From Omphiscola glabra (Eukaryota > Mollusca > Gastropoda > Lymnaeidae): a stretch of 64,000 bases of DNA. Positions 10,845-22,237 of this stretch are shown here, in pieces. The DNA lies in assembly GCA_964017045.1 (NCBI GenBank), contig OZ024808.1:18407284-18471283 (forward strand), written 5' to 3'. The notes beneath the pieces are model-generated. The model was not told where the DNA came from and ran no database searches. It worked only from the letters and a program-made list of their open reading frames with translations. The position numbers and the translations under genes are program-made. Each line of letters opens with the position of its first letter. Positions within the stretch are counted from its first letter, which is position 1.

Positions 10845-11888
10845 TAATTAAACCAAAAACATTCACAAGCTAGTTATACAAGAGTTATTCACAAAGCAGC
10901 TATACAAGAGTTATTCACAAATTAGTTATACAAAAGTTATATAACACAGCAAAGAAACAAACTTTGAATGAAACCAAGAATTTAATTTGATCAGCAGGAA
11001 ACAAAAAAAATTAACAAACAAAACAAACAAACATTTAGAGACAGGAGAAAATGAAAACGCGAAGGGCCATCCAAATATCATTGGAGCCCTATGTACGCGC
11101 TGAGGGAAGGGGGGCAGTTGTTGTTTTTTCTTTCTTTTTTGTTTTTGAAATTTTTAGTACATGTCCGTATGTTCGTTGCCCTGCCGAATTTAGACTTTCC
11201 CAATTGCCTTAGGTCAAATCCTAACAAGAATACTTCGAAATATTGATTTATTTTTTAAATTAAAATGTCGGGTAAAAATAAATGCAGGTCACTAAGCGCC
11301 ATCTAGTAACCAGTTGTAACAGCTTCTGCAAAGTCAGTATTCAAAGGATTTACTGGATTTTTTGGTTTGTTGTTTTTTGTATGTTATATTTGAATGCGCC
11401 CCCACCCCCTGATTATAAGAACATTTTTACTGATAACGATTTTACATTTAACATATTTACTTGACAAAAACCAATTTATCTGGATCTGTGGCTAAACTCT
11501 GACCACACACACACCACTGACAACACTGTGCCAGCTTGTTTCCTAAACTGGACACACTGGCTGAAAGTTTTCCACTTTTTCTGTCCACTTTTTTGGTAAG
11601 GTGTACCTGGCAGACGACATGGCGGGGAAAGTCGGTTAATGGCCTTTGGAGTAAATTGTAGTTTTAAAATCTTCCAACTAACTTCCATGATGAGTCCCTA
11701 TAAAAATTATGCAGTCGAGTCGAAGGTGACAGCATATTGTGAGTGTGGATTGTTACATTCTAGTCTACTGACACTACTGTGGCAGTTGATTGAGACATAT
11801 TTCATCGTGCATGCCATAAAAATAAAGAACTTGCCGCTGAACAAAGAAATAGAAAATATAATTTTCGTAAACCAATAATTGGTTAACT

Positions 11889-12087
11889 CAGTGGTTCTCA
11901 ACCTTCCTAATGCCGCGACCCCTCAATACAGTTCCTCATGTTGTGGCGACCCCCAACTACATTATTTTCGTTGCTACTTCATAACTGTAGAGTACATGCG
12001 TTTTCCGATGGTATCAGGCGACACCTGGGGAATGATGGTTCGACCCCCCCCTCAAAGGGGTCGCGACCCACAGGTTGAGAACCGCTG
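11889..12087. mobile_element. SPIN-like hAT MITE, copy A
   Basis: The ends are CAGTGGTTCTCAACCT and AGGTTGAGAACCGCTG, with GGGGTCGCGACCCACAGG inside the right end. These are the termini described for SPIN-type hAT elements. Flanks GGTTAACT (11881-11888) and GGCTAAAT (12088-12095) agree at 6 of 8 positions. It is about 199 bp with no coding capacity. Confidence 0.8.
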
Positions 12088-12223
12088 GGCTAAATGGTTA
12101 ACTCTTTCGTTCATATCTAAATAGTTTGACTCAGAGCTGGCGATATGGAGCAGGGTATTTTTTAGCGGAGCTGGAGCGTAGAGGGTAAATATTCGTACTG
12201 CTCCAAGTTCCACATTTTAAAAA

Positions 12224-12976
12224 ACGAAGTGGCTATAGGTACACGGGTACCAGAATTGAGAGGTTGGGATTAAAAAACGATAAAAAATATTATTGTTGGG
12301 TTTGTAAGACAAAAGTTGGTATCAAATGAAAGATAATTGAATGTACTATACGTTTGTAAACTTAGTTCTTCAGTTTTAATAAAATAAACTACCAAAAATG
12401 ACATCGGAATAGCATTGAGCTAAATGGTACCCGGGTGCGAATAGCGGCGCTGCGTGTCCGGGTCCATTTTGACTAATGCTATTCGGATGTCATTTGTAGT
12501 AGTTTATTTTAGTTAAAATGAAGAATTAAGTTTACAAACGTATAGTACATTCAATTATCTTTCATTTGATACCTCATTTGGTCGGTTACCGGTAATTTGA
12601 TCGAAATAAATTTAGTCGACAGAAAATTGATCGACGGAAGTATGATCGAACGGAAATTTGGTCGAATCATTTTTGTTCAGTTCACACGTTAAAATTTTCG
12701 ACAAATTTCTTTTTGAACGCCATATACTACACAGTAAAACAAAATAATGCGTTCAACAATAAATTTGACGCAAAATTTTAGCGTGTGAACTAAAAAAAAA
12801 GATTCGACCAAATTTCCGTTCGATCAAATTTCCGTCGATCAATTTTCCGTCGACGAAATTTCTTTCGATCAAATTTCCGGATACGCATTTGGTCTTACAA
12901 ACCCAACAATAATATTTTAAATCGTTTTTTAATCCCAGCCTCTCAATTCTGGTACCCGTGTACCTACAGGCGCAGC
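12224..12976. mobile_element. Large foldback element, copy 1 (carries a nested MITE)
   Basis: The left arm (GGGTACCAGAATTGAGAGG, TATTATTGTTGGGTTTGTAA, AAATGAAAGATAATTGAAT) returns as its reverse complement in the right arm, around a GC-richer centre near 12430-12470 (GGCGCTGCGTGTCCGGGT). The outer ends are AAGTGGCTATAGG and CCTACAGGCGCAGCCTT. The right arm is split by the 302-bp element at 12584-12885. Related copies are at 19976 and 45850. Confidence 0.8.
12584..12885 (+). mobile_element. GGTTACCGG palindromic MITE with perfect 9-bp TSD, nested
   Basis: It runs from GGTTACCGGTAATTTGATCG to CGATCAAATTTCCGGATACG, and the arms (TTGATCGACGGAA, TTTCTTTTTGAACGC) pair with each other. CATTTGGTC lies on both sides (12575-12583 and 12886-12894), a perfect 9-bp target duplication. 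It interrupts the right arm of the larger foldback element, so it is the younger insertion. A 9-bp duplication favours a Mutator-like origin; that is inference. Confidence 0.82.
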
Positions 12977-13189
12977 CTTTATAAAAATAGGTTAATTATA
13001 ATATTAATGTTTACATTTAATTTCGTAAATCAATTCATTAAAATCTGTGACCTATTCTTCTATCAGCTATATTGCCCCAATTTTCTTTACCTATGTTGCC
13101 CCCATTGCTCTACAAGCTATGTTGCCCTACTCTTTAATAGATGTGTTGTCACACTCTTCCAAGGCTAATATGCCCCACTTTTCTACACC

Positions 13190-13225
13190 TATGTTCCCCC
13201 CCCCCCCATTTTTCTACCAGCTAAT
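13190..13225. repeat. Poly-C tract
   Basis: A run of C of about 10 bp lies within the pyrimidine-rich ATGTTCCCCC..ATTTTTCTAC repeat region at 13070-13225, in which CTATGTTGCCCC-like words recur. Confidence 0.5.
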
Positions 13226-13299
13226 TCTAGTGAGGGTCTGAGATTACTCTCTTTTGACCCCGGTTAGTACATTGGCTACCAGCTCCATCTGCTGAGCTG

Positions 13300-13510
13300 A
13301 GCCATACAACATTTTCCTCACGTAGGACTCCCCAACCGCCCTGGATCCCCCCCCCCCCCGAACATCTAGCAAGGGACATTCGGTCAACAGTTGCGCTAGT
13401 GTCTCTGGGACCAGTCTGCAATGCCGGCGGGTAGGGTCCCTGTTGTGATCTAGCCTCCAGAAGTATGTGCCGATGGGGCATATGTGCGCATCTGCTTCAC
13501 TAAAATACGT
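13300..13510 (-). pseudogene. Non-LTR retrotransposon 3' fragment (Zn-knuckle tail)
   Basis: One minus-strand frame reads HICPIGTYFWRLDHN, then HCRLVPETLAQLLTECPLL. The spacing C..C..H..C with ET..LL.ECP.L is that of the C-terminal cysteine/histidine tail of many non-LTR ORF2 proteins. The frame breaks at a G-run near 13350. It lies close to the last visible exon of the CpeT-like gene but is not an exon of it. Confidence 0.5.
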
Positions 13511-13602
13511 GATGAAACTATATTATCCTTTGACAATGTCGACAGTATAAACGTAATACATGTCGTCTAGCCTATATGAATGGTATATTATTATAATATT
13601 AC

Positions 13603-16600
13603 CTTTTCACGTTGTAGTTGACGTATGGTACACGACTGTCCTCCTCAGGGTAGTCCTCATTCATTGGAACAACTCCGGTGAAAGCATTACATGTAACCAC
13701 GATGACGTAGTTGCTAGGAGTCTGGAATAAAAACAAAAAGATTTTTTGACATCACACACTTTATTGTCAATATTATTTTATGTGTGCGGTGATTATTAGA
13801 AAAGGCGCCGAGTGACTTTTAGAGGCCGCCTGCCATTTCAATGCAATTTAAAATAATTTCTATGAAATTTTTCCTACCACAAGCTTAATCCCATTAAATA
13901 TCCAAGCCCACATTTAATGACCACAAGTTTAGACTCATTAAATATCCAAGCCCACATTTAATGACCACAAGTTTAGACTCATTAAATATCCAAGCCCACA
14001 TTTAATGACCACAAGTTTAGACTCATTAAATATCCAAGCCCTCATTTAATGACCACAAGTTCAGACCCATTAAATATCCAAGCCCACATTTAATGACCAC
14101 AAGTTTAGACTCATTAAATATCCAAGCCCACATTTAATGACCCCAAGTTTAGACTCATTAAATATCCAAGCCCTCATTTAATGACCACAAGTTCAGACCC
14201 ATTAAATATCCAAGCCCACATTTAATGACCCCAAGTTTAGACTCATTAAATATCCAAGCCCACATTTAATGACCACAAGTTTAGACTCATTAAATATCCA
14301 AGCCCACATTTAATGGGGCCAAACTTGTGATGTGGAAAAATTTAATAGTAATTATTTTCAATGGCACTGAAAGTGGCAGGTGGCCACCTGCATCTGCAAC
14401 GCACACTTGAGTTTGTCAACATTGCATAACTCCAGCCACCACGTGTTCATGTAGTGAAAAGGATGACTTGTTCGTCAGTTGTTGTTGTTGGAAATAGGTC
14501 TCTGGGCACAGTTTTGGCACATACTGCTCATTTCCACAATTCAAAAATCCTTAACCCACCCAACGTGTCTTCCCAACGAATCTTTCCTTATAAATGATAC
14601 AGTCCAAAAGTTAATTACCTTCGCCTGATTCTCAATACACTGGGGGAAGGTGCCGATGAAGACTGCATCTCCTTCCTGCTTAAAAACAGGGTTGCATTCC
14701 TTCCTGTTGCTAAGTTCATCAACGTTAATGTTGGCTAGATCACTAGGAGACGTTAAATTAGTTTAATCAATAGATTGAATACATATTTTGTATAAGATAT
14801 AGCCCCAAAATTTTATTTTTTTCACAAGATATATTTCAGTATACAGTTACATACAAGGTAAGTAGTCCTCTTATAATTATTTTGTCTGGTGCAAGGCGAT
14901 ACAGAGGCTGAGGCAACCGAGTAAATCACTCGGAGTCCTGCCCATTTGCGCGCAGCCCCTGGGCCAGAAATGGATAGGTTTGAAACAATCAGTTTGAAAT
15001 TTGTTGGGACACAAAATTTTGGATTTCCTTGAGGACCACAAATCCTCTACAAGACTCTGCACGGCTCTGGTCTGGTGACCCTAAATACGACTGGTAGAAT
15101 TCAAATATTCTTTGGGTAGAAAATATAATAGAAGCACATTTTAACCTGTTGGACAGAGTTTTGTTTAAAGGGAAACCCTTGATCCTAATAAGATGCTCAT
15201 CATCTTCAACAAGGATCCATAGGATGTCCCGCAGAGGCTGTTCGTTGTAGGATTCGTGGAAGCGGAAAGCCAGAAGCTGAAAAGTAAGAGAAAAGAAATT
15301 ATAGGGGACATTTAGGACCCATTTAATTTTTTTCCAAAACTACGTTGGATATCAGATGATTATCCTCACTCACACCCCGACCCCTTACCTCCTGTGTACT
15401 AAAACAATAACTGTACGATCGGCGAAAAGTACACCCGTAAGACAAATAAGTGTAACATGGAACAAGTTTGAAAAAAAAGTGAAAAATAAGTTTGGTTAAT
15501 GGCTTAACTAGCTGCGACGGCCTACGGCTAGATTTTGGTAGCTTGTTTGGAAGTTCCATATCCGCTTCGGCAGTGCTGGTGCAGCTGCCAAAATCTGATA
15601 CGACCTTTGACCCTGTGCGCCTGCCACTGAAAGCGTGCAGCGGTTGAACAAAAGTAAGACTGTTCGTGTTTACAAGGTGTGAACACGCCATGACACTGCT
15701 CTGCGTACCGCGGAGAGACGTGAACAAAATACGTTAGCCATGAGCAGAAACTCAACGGCTTCCAACTGAAAAGTTTCTTTCGGCGCATTCTAAGGGAGTC
15801 TGCTTTTTAAATGGTGCGACTATGGGTGGGTATTTTTACAAGCTCTTGGTTTCTACAGATTATCCCAACATCATTGTCTATCACTGGGCCAAGGATTTTC
15901 CTCTCCAATATATTGAGGGGGCTCTCTGCTTGAAAAATGTATATTGTCTCCTTTGTTGCCCTTGAGAGGCTTTTGCTTCGCAGTAGATTTTGCAGGCTGA
16001 CATATGAACGTTTGTCAGCTGTTATCATTTCTTTCACCTCCGACATTATTTTATTGTTCCCATTTATAGATATTTGAAAGTAGCTACTCTCTCAACGATG
16101 TGGTTGTTTATATTGATGTTGTCACCAGCATGTGTGTTTCGTAACATCATCATACATTTTGTCTTCGCTTCATTTACATCATTTACATTGCTGAAAACTT
16201 AGACGGATGTGCTGAAACTTTTGGACGAATGTGCCGGAAACTTGGACGGAAAGCAAACATTGTTTGAAAGTAGAGCAAGCAAGAAATTTAACAGCGCATC
16301 CGACTTTGACACTCGACTGCGAAAAAAACCAGCTAATGGCTTCCAGAACCGGATAAAAATCTCAATCCCCAAGCAGACTTGCAGATACGAAGCTACACCA
16401 TCGTCAATCAAAGACAGACGGAAACCAATAAATCAACCATATAATAGAGGAGAAAACCTACAAGTTTATCGCAGAATTATGCGGGTAGAAGTACAGTGGA
16501 ACCCCGCGATGATCGGGGTCCATAAAATCGGATCGCGTTAAAAGCGTTTTACAATATTTAACTTTTTCCTGATAACAAATAAGTGTATACATGTACAATG

Positions 16601-17559
16601 ATCAAAAGTCGGCTTATCATCAGATGAATATTAACTGGAATGCATTAATTAAGATGTATTCAAAATAATCGATGGCTAATATATTATTAGGTTATTAATG
16701 TGCATTAAAAACATTTACCAATTTTTATTTGTTTGAACGATAATACAGATTGACCGATAATACCAAACTATCACTATATCATGAAAAGTGTATCAACACC
16801 GTATGCTACCGTGTCGTCGTGGCATGCAATTCATCCATAATGGATGTCATTTCATTGAAAATCGTACAGATTTAAAATATTCAATAATTTTGTAATAGTC
16901 TGAATTCGTCGTGTAAAATATAGGATGAACAAAATATTGAAACCATTTACTTGCCGTCTGATATCGTACTGCAGCTACAGTTTTGTTGCTTTTAGTTTAT
17001 TTTTTATGAATTAATTAGATAAAGAACCTTGATTAAAAATAGAGTTATGTCCCCTTGCTCAGTCGCTAGGAGTAGAAAAGGTTGAATAGGCTTGGACTGT
17101 AAAGTTAAACAAATAGTTTCACGGTCCGATAAAAATACACGTACAGTGTAAATGAATTTCAAATTTCAGGAACCATGCCATGATCATATTATTTGAAAAG
17201 TCACGACTAATCTCATGCCTAAAATGAAGTTAATTTCTTGTTTTTTTTTTTTTTACATTTCTCCAAATTTCTTTTCTCCATGTGAATGAATATACAAAAT
17301 TTCGGGAGCCGTGCTACGACCGCGTTATATCCGAATTCGCGTTATGGTGAGGCGCGTTATAGCGGGGTTCCACTAATTATATGCCATTCAGATAGATATC
17401 TTACCTCCCTTGGATCATTTAGAACTATAGGCTCAATCTCTAGGTCAATGACGTCATGCTCCAAAGGTTCCTTCTCCAAAGTCTCTTGCGCTATTTGGAC
17501 TCTGTTGCTGAAAGTACCGCTTACAAGAGAGGAAAACTTAAGAGCCCTCCGGGTGGGAG
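13603..17559 (-). CDS. CpeT/CpcT-like protein, four internal exons
   Basis: Exons read on the minus strand are 17405-17559, 15146-15276, 14619-14742 and 13603-13721. Every junction has AG/GT and the phases join without a frame break (about 176 residues). The protein contains SLVSGTFSNRVQIAQE, then LAFRFHESYNEQPLRD, LIRIKGFPLN, DLANINVDELSNRKECN, VFKQEGDAVFIGTFPQC and NYVIVVTCNAFTG. The order G-F/T-F-S-N-R..Q, then RV/R-x-K-G, then L..L..D-x-L...C, then G..F.G....C, then a Y/V beta strand is that of the CpeT/CpcT beta-barrel family. The best-known members attach bilins to phycobiliproteins in cyanobacteria; the role of animal members is not known to me. The first exon (start codon, any signal peptide) and the C-terminal exon with the expected W/Y-D-R-G-type motif are not located. 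The 2.1-kb intron holds a Tigger-like element and an RT fragment. It is alternatively an unrelated lipocalin-like secreted protein. Confidence 0.6.
13876..14317. repeat. Minisatellite, 44-bp unit, about 10 copies
   Basis: The unit CCACAAGTTTAGACTCATTA plus AATATCCAAGCCCACATTTA plus ATGA is repeated about ten times with few changes. The array lies in the intron between exons 14619-14742 and 13603-13721 of the CpeT-like gene. Confidence 0.93.
15815..16190 (-). pseudogene. Non-LTR retrotransposon RT C-terminal fragment
   Basis: Minus-strand frames read NEAKTKCMMML and HIVERVATFKYLG (16080-16185), then VKEMITADKRSYVSLQNLLR, SKSLSRATKETIY and LERKILGPVIDNDVG (15830-16050). This is the familiar order of RTE/BovB-like ORF2 after the palm (FKYLG.., I..GN..Y..L, LSR.TK..LY, FERKILR.I.GP). 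The segment between TIY and ILERKI, which should hold the TYG-E-TW motif, is deleted. It sits in an intron of the CpeT-like gene. Confidence 0.72.
16494..17374. mobile_element. Tigger/pogo-like MITE
   Basis: The ends are CAGTGGAACCCCGCGATGAT and TTATAGCGGGGTTCCACT, with further paired motifs inside (GATCGCGTTAAAAGCG, CGCGTTATATCCGAATTCGC). TA precedes the left end and overlaps the right end, in keeping with a TA target. About 880 bp, no transposase remains. It lies in the intron between the first two visible exons of the CpeT-like gene, immediately 3' of exon 17405-17559. Confidence 0.75.
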
Positions 17560-18760
17560 CTGTTATACCATAGCGGAAGAAGGAATATTTGGTAGTTAAG
17601 GGACAGCAATATTAGAACTCTTTAATTAATTATTGGACTGAGACAACAACGAAATTTTAGAGGCATTCGATCCATCACACGATATAATCTATATCTAGCA
17701 TTTTTGTTTCAAGTTAAAAGGGCATTTAAAAATTGTATTTACATTCTTATTGTCCTTTAAATTCAACACCACAATGATACCAAAATATATTTAGGATCTT
17801 TCAAAAAAATTGGCTCGTTTACAAAGATGGAATGGCAAATTTTAAATAATAAAAAATATTTAAACATAGCATCGTATTATTTATGCTCTGGTCTAAATAT
17901 TGAGTCCATTTCAAGAACAAACAGAATCGTATTGTTTCTATCATCTGATATCTAAACACTGAATGTTCTTCAAGAACATACTGGAGCGGAAATGTTAAAA
18001 AACACATATTTATTTTTACCATGGAAGTCAGGAAATGGAAGCAAACACGTGACTGTGGTCAAAACTGACGTCATGACGAATATTTGAAGAAACATTGTTG
18101 GATTTGTCAAAGCCACCGGTGATTGCCTTCTGTCGATACAGCAGAATGTCTGACCACTGCTAGAATGTCTGCACCTGCGCTGTTAGTTGACAGAATGTCA
18201 GAGCGAATGCCCCGGCCAGGCGTCAACCCGCGTTAAAGTATGCACCAGAACCCTTTGTTTTACATAGAGGACTTCTCAAGTGTTCGATCATGTGAGGCGA
18301 TGATATTGATACACGTGAATATTTTACTTTTAAGTTGATGTGGTCATTAGATCGAGTGCTCAACGGGGATATTGTGTTAGCTTTTTAAAGTCAATGGCTA
18401 TGGTAGGGGCCAAGTAAGCTTTGTCTTAACTAATAATTGATCACTTCACCGTACTTCACGCGGAGGTCGCCTGGTCGAGGTATTCTTTATGAACGTTATA
18501 TTAATATTACGATACGGTACATTATTCATTTTGTTGGACGTGAATTAGACTGAATTATGATTATAATGATTAATGAAACTATGCGTTATGCGAATATTTC
18601 AATGGTGAGTAATGTACACACATCGTTTGATTAGTTGGAACAGTATGACTTTGCGAAACGAAAGCTGTAGGCTGTTGAAATTTTGCCATGCTTCTTATCC
18701 CCCAGCGTTGTTTAGAGCGACAGTCATTTCTTGGGAGTCAAAATCTGGTTGAAACATTTT
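17560..18760. other. AT-rich sequence without a recognisable exon
   Basis: The start of the CpeT-like gene should lie here or further right, but no exon with an initiator and a compatible phase-1 donor is convincing. A CAGAATGTCTG-type triplication occurs at 18141-18200. Confidence 0.35.
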
Positions 18761-18764
18761 TGCT

Positions 18765-19095
18765 TGAGATACAACCTTTGCTTGGAAAAAAAAAAGAAAA
18801 CCTTTGACTTTGATAACTTTGCTCGAAAAAAACCTTTGATTGAGAAACAAACTTTGCTTAAGAAAAGCTTTGATTGAGAGACAAACTTTGCTTGAGAAAA
18901 CCTTTGATTGAGAGACAAACTTTGCTTGAGAAAACCTTTGATTGAGAGACAAACTTTACTTGAGAAAACCTTTGATTGAGAGACAAACTTTGCTTGAGAA
19001 AACCTTTGATTGAGAGACAAACTTTGCTTGAGAAAACCTTTGATTGAGAGACAAACTTTGCTTGAGAAAACCTTTGATTGAGAGATTACTTACAT
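18765..19095. repeat. Minisatellite, 34-bp unit
   Basis: The unit ACCTTTGATTGAGAGACAAA plus CTTTGCTTGAGAAA is repeated about nine times, the first copies being degenerate. The antisense ORFs with repeated SLNQRFSQAKFVSQ are products of the array. Confidence 0.92.
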
Positions 19096-19550
19096 GTGAG
19101 AAAACCTCAGCTCTAAGTTTAAATAGAGCCTGATATTTTGTGACCAACTTCACATCTAAAATGGTAAATAAATTCTATAAAGTATAATTATGACGTCATT
19201 TAAGTATTCCATTTTGTTTGATAACAAACATTACATGACGCACAATTTAAGACTTAAAAAGCCCATTGTCGTCACGACCTACCAGAACTCCAGTGGGTCA
19301 TGATTGTCGTACCGGAAAAAAACGTTTGTTTTCGACACTGCCTCAGATAATGGGGAAAAACAATTACACAGAATATGAGAACCTCTGAGTTCAAGAGAAC
19401 TAAATAAGAGATAGTCGACTTGGTGTAACTTCGTAACCATTAGTTTTATATGGGAACAATCTAATCAGCAATCTTTGTGTTCCTCTATTCCGATGTTAAG
19501 CTTTGTTGCTGTAAATACTTTGGGAAATGGTTCGATCGGTGATCCTTATG

Positions 19551-19712
19551 CAGGCCCGAACCTAGGGGGTTGGGAAACCATGGCACTTGTCAGGGGCCCG
19601 AGCTAGATAGGGGCCCGCCCTTTTTCGGGTTTTTAAAATATACGCACATGCTGGAAAGACTAATTGGGCATTTCAGCTTCCTGAAGCCTAGAATTTCCTA
19701 GGTGCTGGCCTG
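19551..19712. mobile_element. Possible hAT-like MITE with CAGGCC ends
   Basis: The ends are CAGGCCCGAACCTAGG and CCTAGGTGCTGGCCTG. CTTATG lies directly outside both ends (19545-19550 and 19713-19718). The terminus type recalls the 7257 element, but the interior is different. An exact 8-bp duplication is not seen. Confidence 0.45.
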
Positions 19713-19975
19713 CTTATGACTATGGGGTCCATGTAAGTCATAGGATCCATGATGGATATGGAGTCCACGTAAGCTATGGGGGGTCAATGAACCTAAGCGT
19801 CGATATATTTCGCATTTAAATATTTTATCTTGAAATAATAATATTAATATACGGTACTATTAATATTTTATTTTTGTGTTCCTGGTAGCTTTTGTTGTAA
19901 CTACAAATATGGCAAAAGGGGGTTGGGGACGTACGGACAACAAATTAACACCATAACGTATTATCAGAATGAAGT

Positions 19976-20436
19976 GGCTATAGGTTATACACCGTAACAC
20001 GGGTACCAGAATTGAGAGGTTGGGATTAAAAAAAGATTAAAAATATTATTGTTGGGTTTATAAGACCAAATGATGTATCAAATGAAAGATAATTTAATGT
20101 AATATACGTTTGAAATGTTAATTCTTCAGTTTTACTAAAAATAAACTACCACAAATGACATCCGAATAGCATTGAGCCTAATTGTACCCGGGTGCGAATG
20201 GCGGCGCTGCGTGTCCGTGTCCATTTTGACTAATGCTATTCTGATGTCATTTGTAGTAGTTTATTTTAGTTAAAATGAAGAATTCAGTTTACAAACGTAT
20301 AGTACATTCAATTATCTTTCATTTGATACCTCATTTGGTCTTAGAAACCCAACAATAATATTTAAAAAGTTTTTTAATCCCAACCTCTCAATTCTGGTAC
20401 CCGTGTAGCCGTGTACCTACAGATGCAGCCTTATTA
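19976..20436. mobile_element. Large foldback element, copy 2
   Basis: It carries the same arms and centre as copy 1 (GGGTACCAGAATTGAGAGG, TATTATTGTTGGGTTTATAA, GGCGGCGCTGCGTGTCCG) without the nested insertion. Outer ends are AAGTGGCTATAGG and CTACAGATGCAGCCTT. Flanks ATCAGAATG and ATTAGAATT agree at 7 of 9 positions, suggesting a decayed 9-bp duplication. Confidence 0.78.
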
Positions 20437-20948
20437 GAATTAGTTAAGAGATGTTACTAGTTTTAACTCATGACTTATTTGCAGTAATCACACAATGAAA
20501 TGTTGTTTGTACTATTAGTACTACATGTATTTGTACTTGTAGTCTGTGTACCGGTACTTTAAAAAAAAACAACTGCTACAAGTTACAAGAGTGCGTGAGA
20601 TCATATTGTTAAAAGAATAAGAAATTTCTATTATTATTTTAATATATAAATAATGGCAGGCCAAAAGGCCCTGTGGATCATGGCTTATTTCCATAATGTT
20701 GGCGTTTCTAATTTCTATTGACACCGGTATTCAAAGTCAAAAGTAATCGACATGCAGCAGTGTCACGGTGGACGTGAACTTTATCAGGCATACGGGGTGA
20801 GGAGAAATAAGGGGCATGTGCTTGAAGGATGCTTTCAAGATTCAAGGGTTCATTATTTTTCATGTATTGAACGTGGAAAGCCAACACACAAAAAAATGCG
20901 GACTGGGCAACATCGCACTTTTATGGCCTCAGTCTTATTCATTAAAAG

Positions 20949-21146
20949 CAGCGGTTCTCAACCTGTGGGTCGCGACCCCTTTTGGTGGTCGAATGACCCT
21001 TTCCCAGGGGTCGCCTAAGACCATCGGAAAACAAATATACTCCACAGTTATGAAGTAGCAACGAAAATAATTTTGTGGTTGGGTGTCACCACAACACGGG
21101 GAACTCTATTAAAGGATCGCAGCATTAGGAAGGTTGAGAACCACTG
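20949..21146. mobile_element. SPIN-like hAT MITE, copy B
   Basis: It begins CAGCGGTTCTCAACCTGTGG and GTCGCGACCCC and ends AGGTTGAGAACCACTG. The element is about 198 bp and reads GTTATGAAGTAGCAACGAAA inside, as do copies A and C. Flanks (ATTAAAAG and CATTTAAG) are similar but not identical. Confidence 0.8.
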
Positions 21147-21504
21147 CATTTAAGGATGGGAGAGTGCCATTCGGTTTGTACAATATCAGTAATGGATGAT
21201 ATTGATAGAGTACCTAGTACTTACTATCTACTAAGTTGTACAATAATGGGTGGCACCGGTAATGTGACAGGATTTGTACCGGTACCGTACAATAATAATG
21301 GACGGTAGTGTGCTAGTCTGCATCATTATTATAAAGTGTACAATAATGGGTGGTGTGAGCTTAGTACAATCATGTACTACCGTATCTCAGTGTACAGTAA
21401 TAGGTGTATAAGTGCCATCTTAGGTTGTACTATAATGGGATTGGACGGTACTATTATTTCAGTCTCAGGTTAAGCATTGGGCATTCCAGCAGAAATACAT
21501 GGGC

Positions 21505-21605
21505 TTTGGGAAGTACTAGTACTATTTCTTTGGGAAATACTAGTACTATTTCTTTGGGAAGTACTAGTACTATTTCTTTGGGAAGTACTAGTACTATTTC
21601 TAAGT
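21505..21605. repeat. Minisatellite, 24-bp unit, four copies
   Basis: GGGAAGTACTAGTACTATTT plus CTTT is repeated four times. Confidence 0.85.
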
Positions 21606-22014
21606 ATACAGAAGAACTAGACAATAACATAAGTAAAAATACCGGGAATTCAATGTTACTTTTATTCAATGAAATCAAAGTCAAACTTCATAAAAACGTA
21701 TGCTCATAACAAAATACCCAGCATTTCAAACTTTAGTAACATATTATAATGTACCTAACAATACGCGTGAATGCTAAAATACACTCAATCCTTAAATCAT
21801 ATTCATTCATGTCACCTGACAAAAAGATAGTTAACTGATCTAAGACAACTAGAATGACAATGTAGCTATGTCCTAACAAAGTCTCTTGTCTTAAATTTGT
21901 AGAGATGATCTGAGATGGGTTGATTTCCAGCCACTTTCAGCTAAATAGAAGTCACCATTTTGTTTGTTATAATAACATTATTGAAATAAAAAATGTTTTA
22001 AAAAACCCCACAAT

Positions 22015-22020
22015 TTTATT
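22015..22020 (-). terminator. Poly(A) signal for the NKRF-like gene
   Basis: AATAAA on the minus strand (TTTATT at 22015-22020) lies about 220 nt downstream of the stop codon at 22238-22240. It is the first good candidate in the 3' UTR direction. Confidence 0.4.
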
Positions 22021-22237
22021 CTTAAATAGAAAAAAAAGACGGTAGCATGTACGGTCTGCTCTTTGATTCATTTACCACTTCTTCCATTGGTTTGAAAACA
22101 TCAAACGGTGAGCCACGAAATACAATACCAGTATTTTGTTATAAACCATACCAGTAAATTCATTGTCAGCAAAAAAAAAATGCTTTGATTGATGTATTTA
22201 AAAATCTGTACCCGGCACAATTCTGTTCACATTTCAT

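Noticed and set aside
12096..12104. GGTTAACTC as target duplication of the SPIN-like copy A (also at 11881)
   Set aside because: The distal copy lies 8 bp beyond the element end; the directly adjoining 8-mers (6 of 8 alike) fit better.
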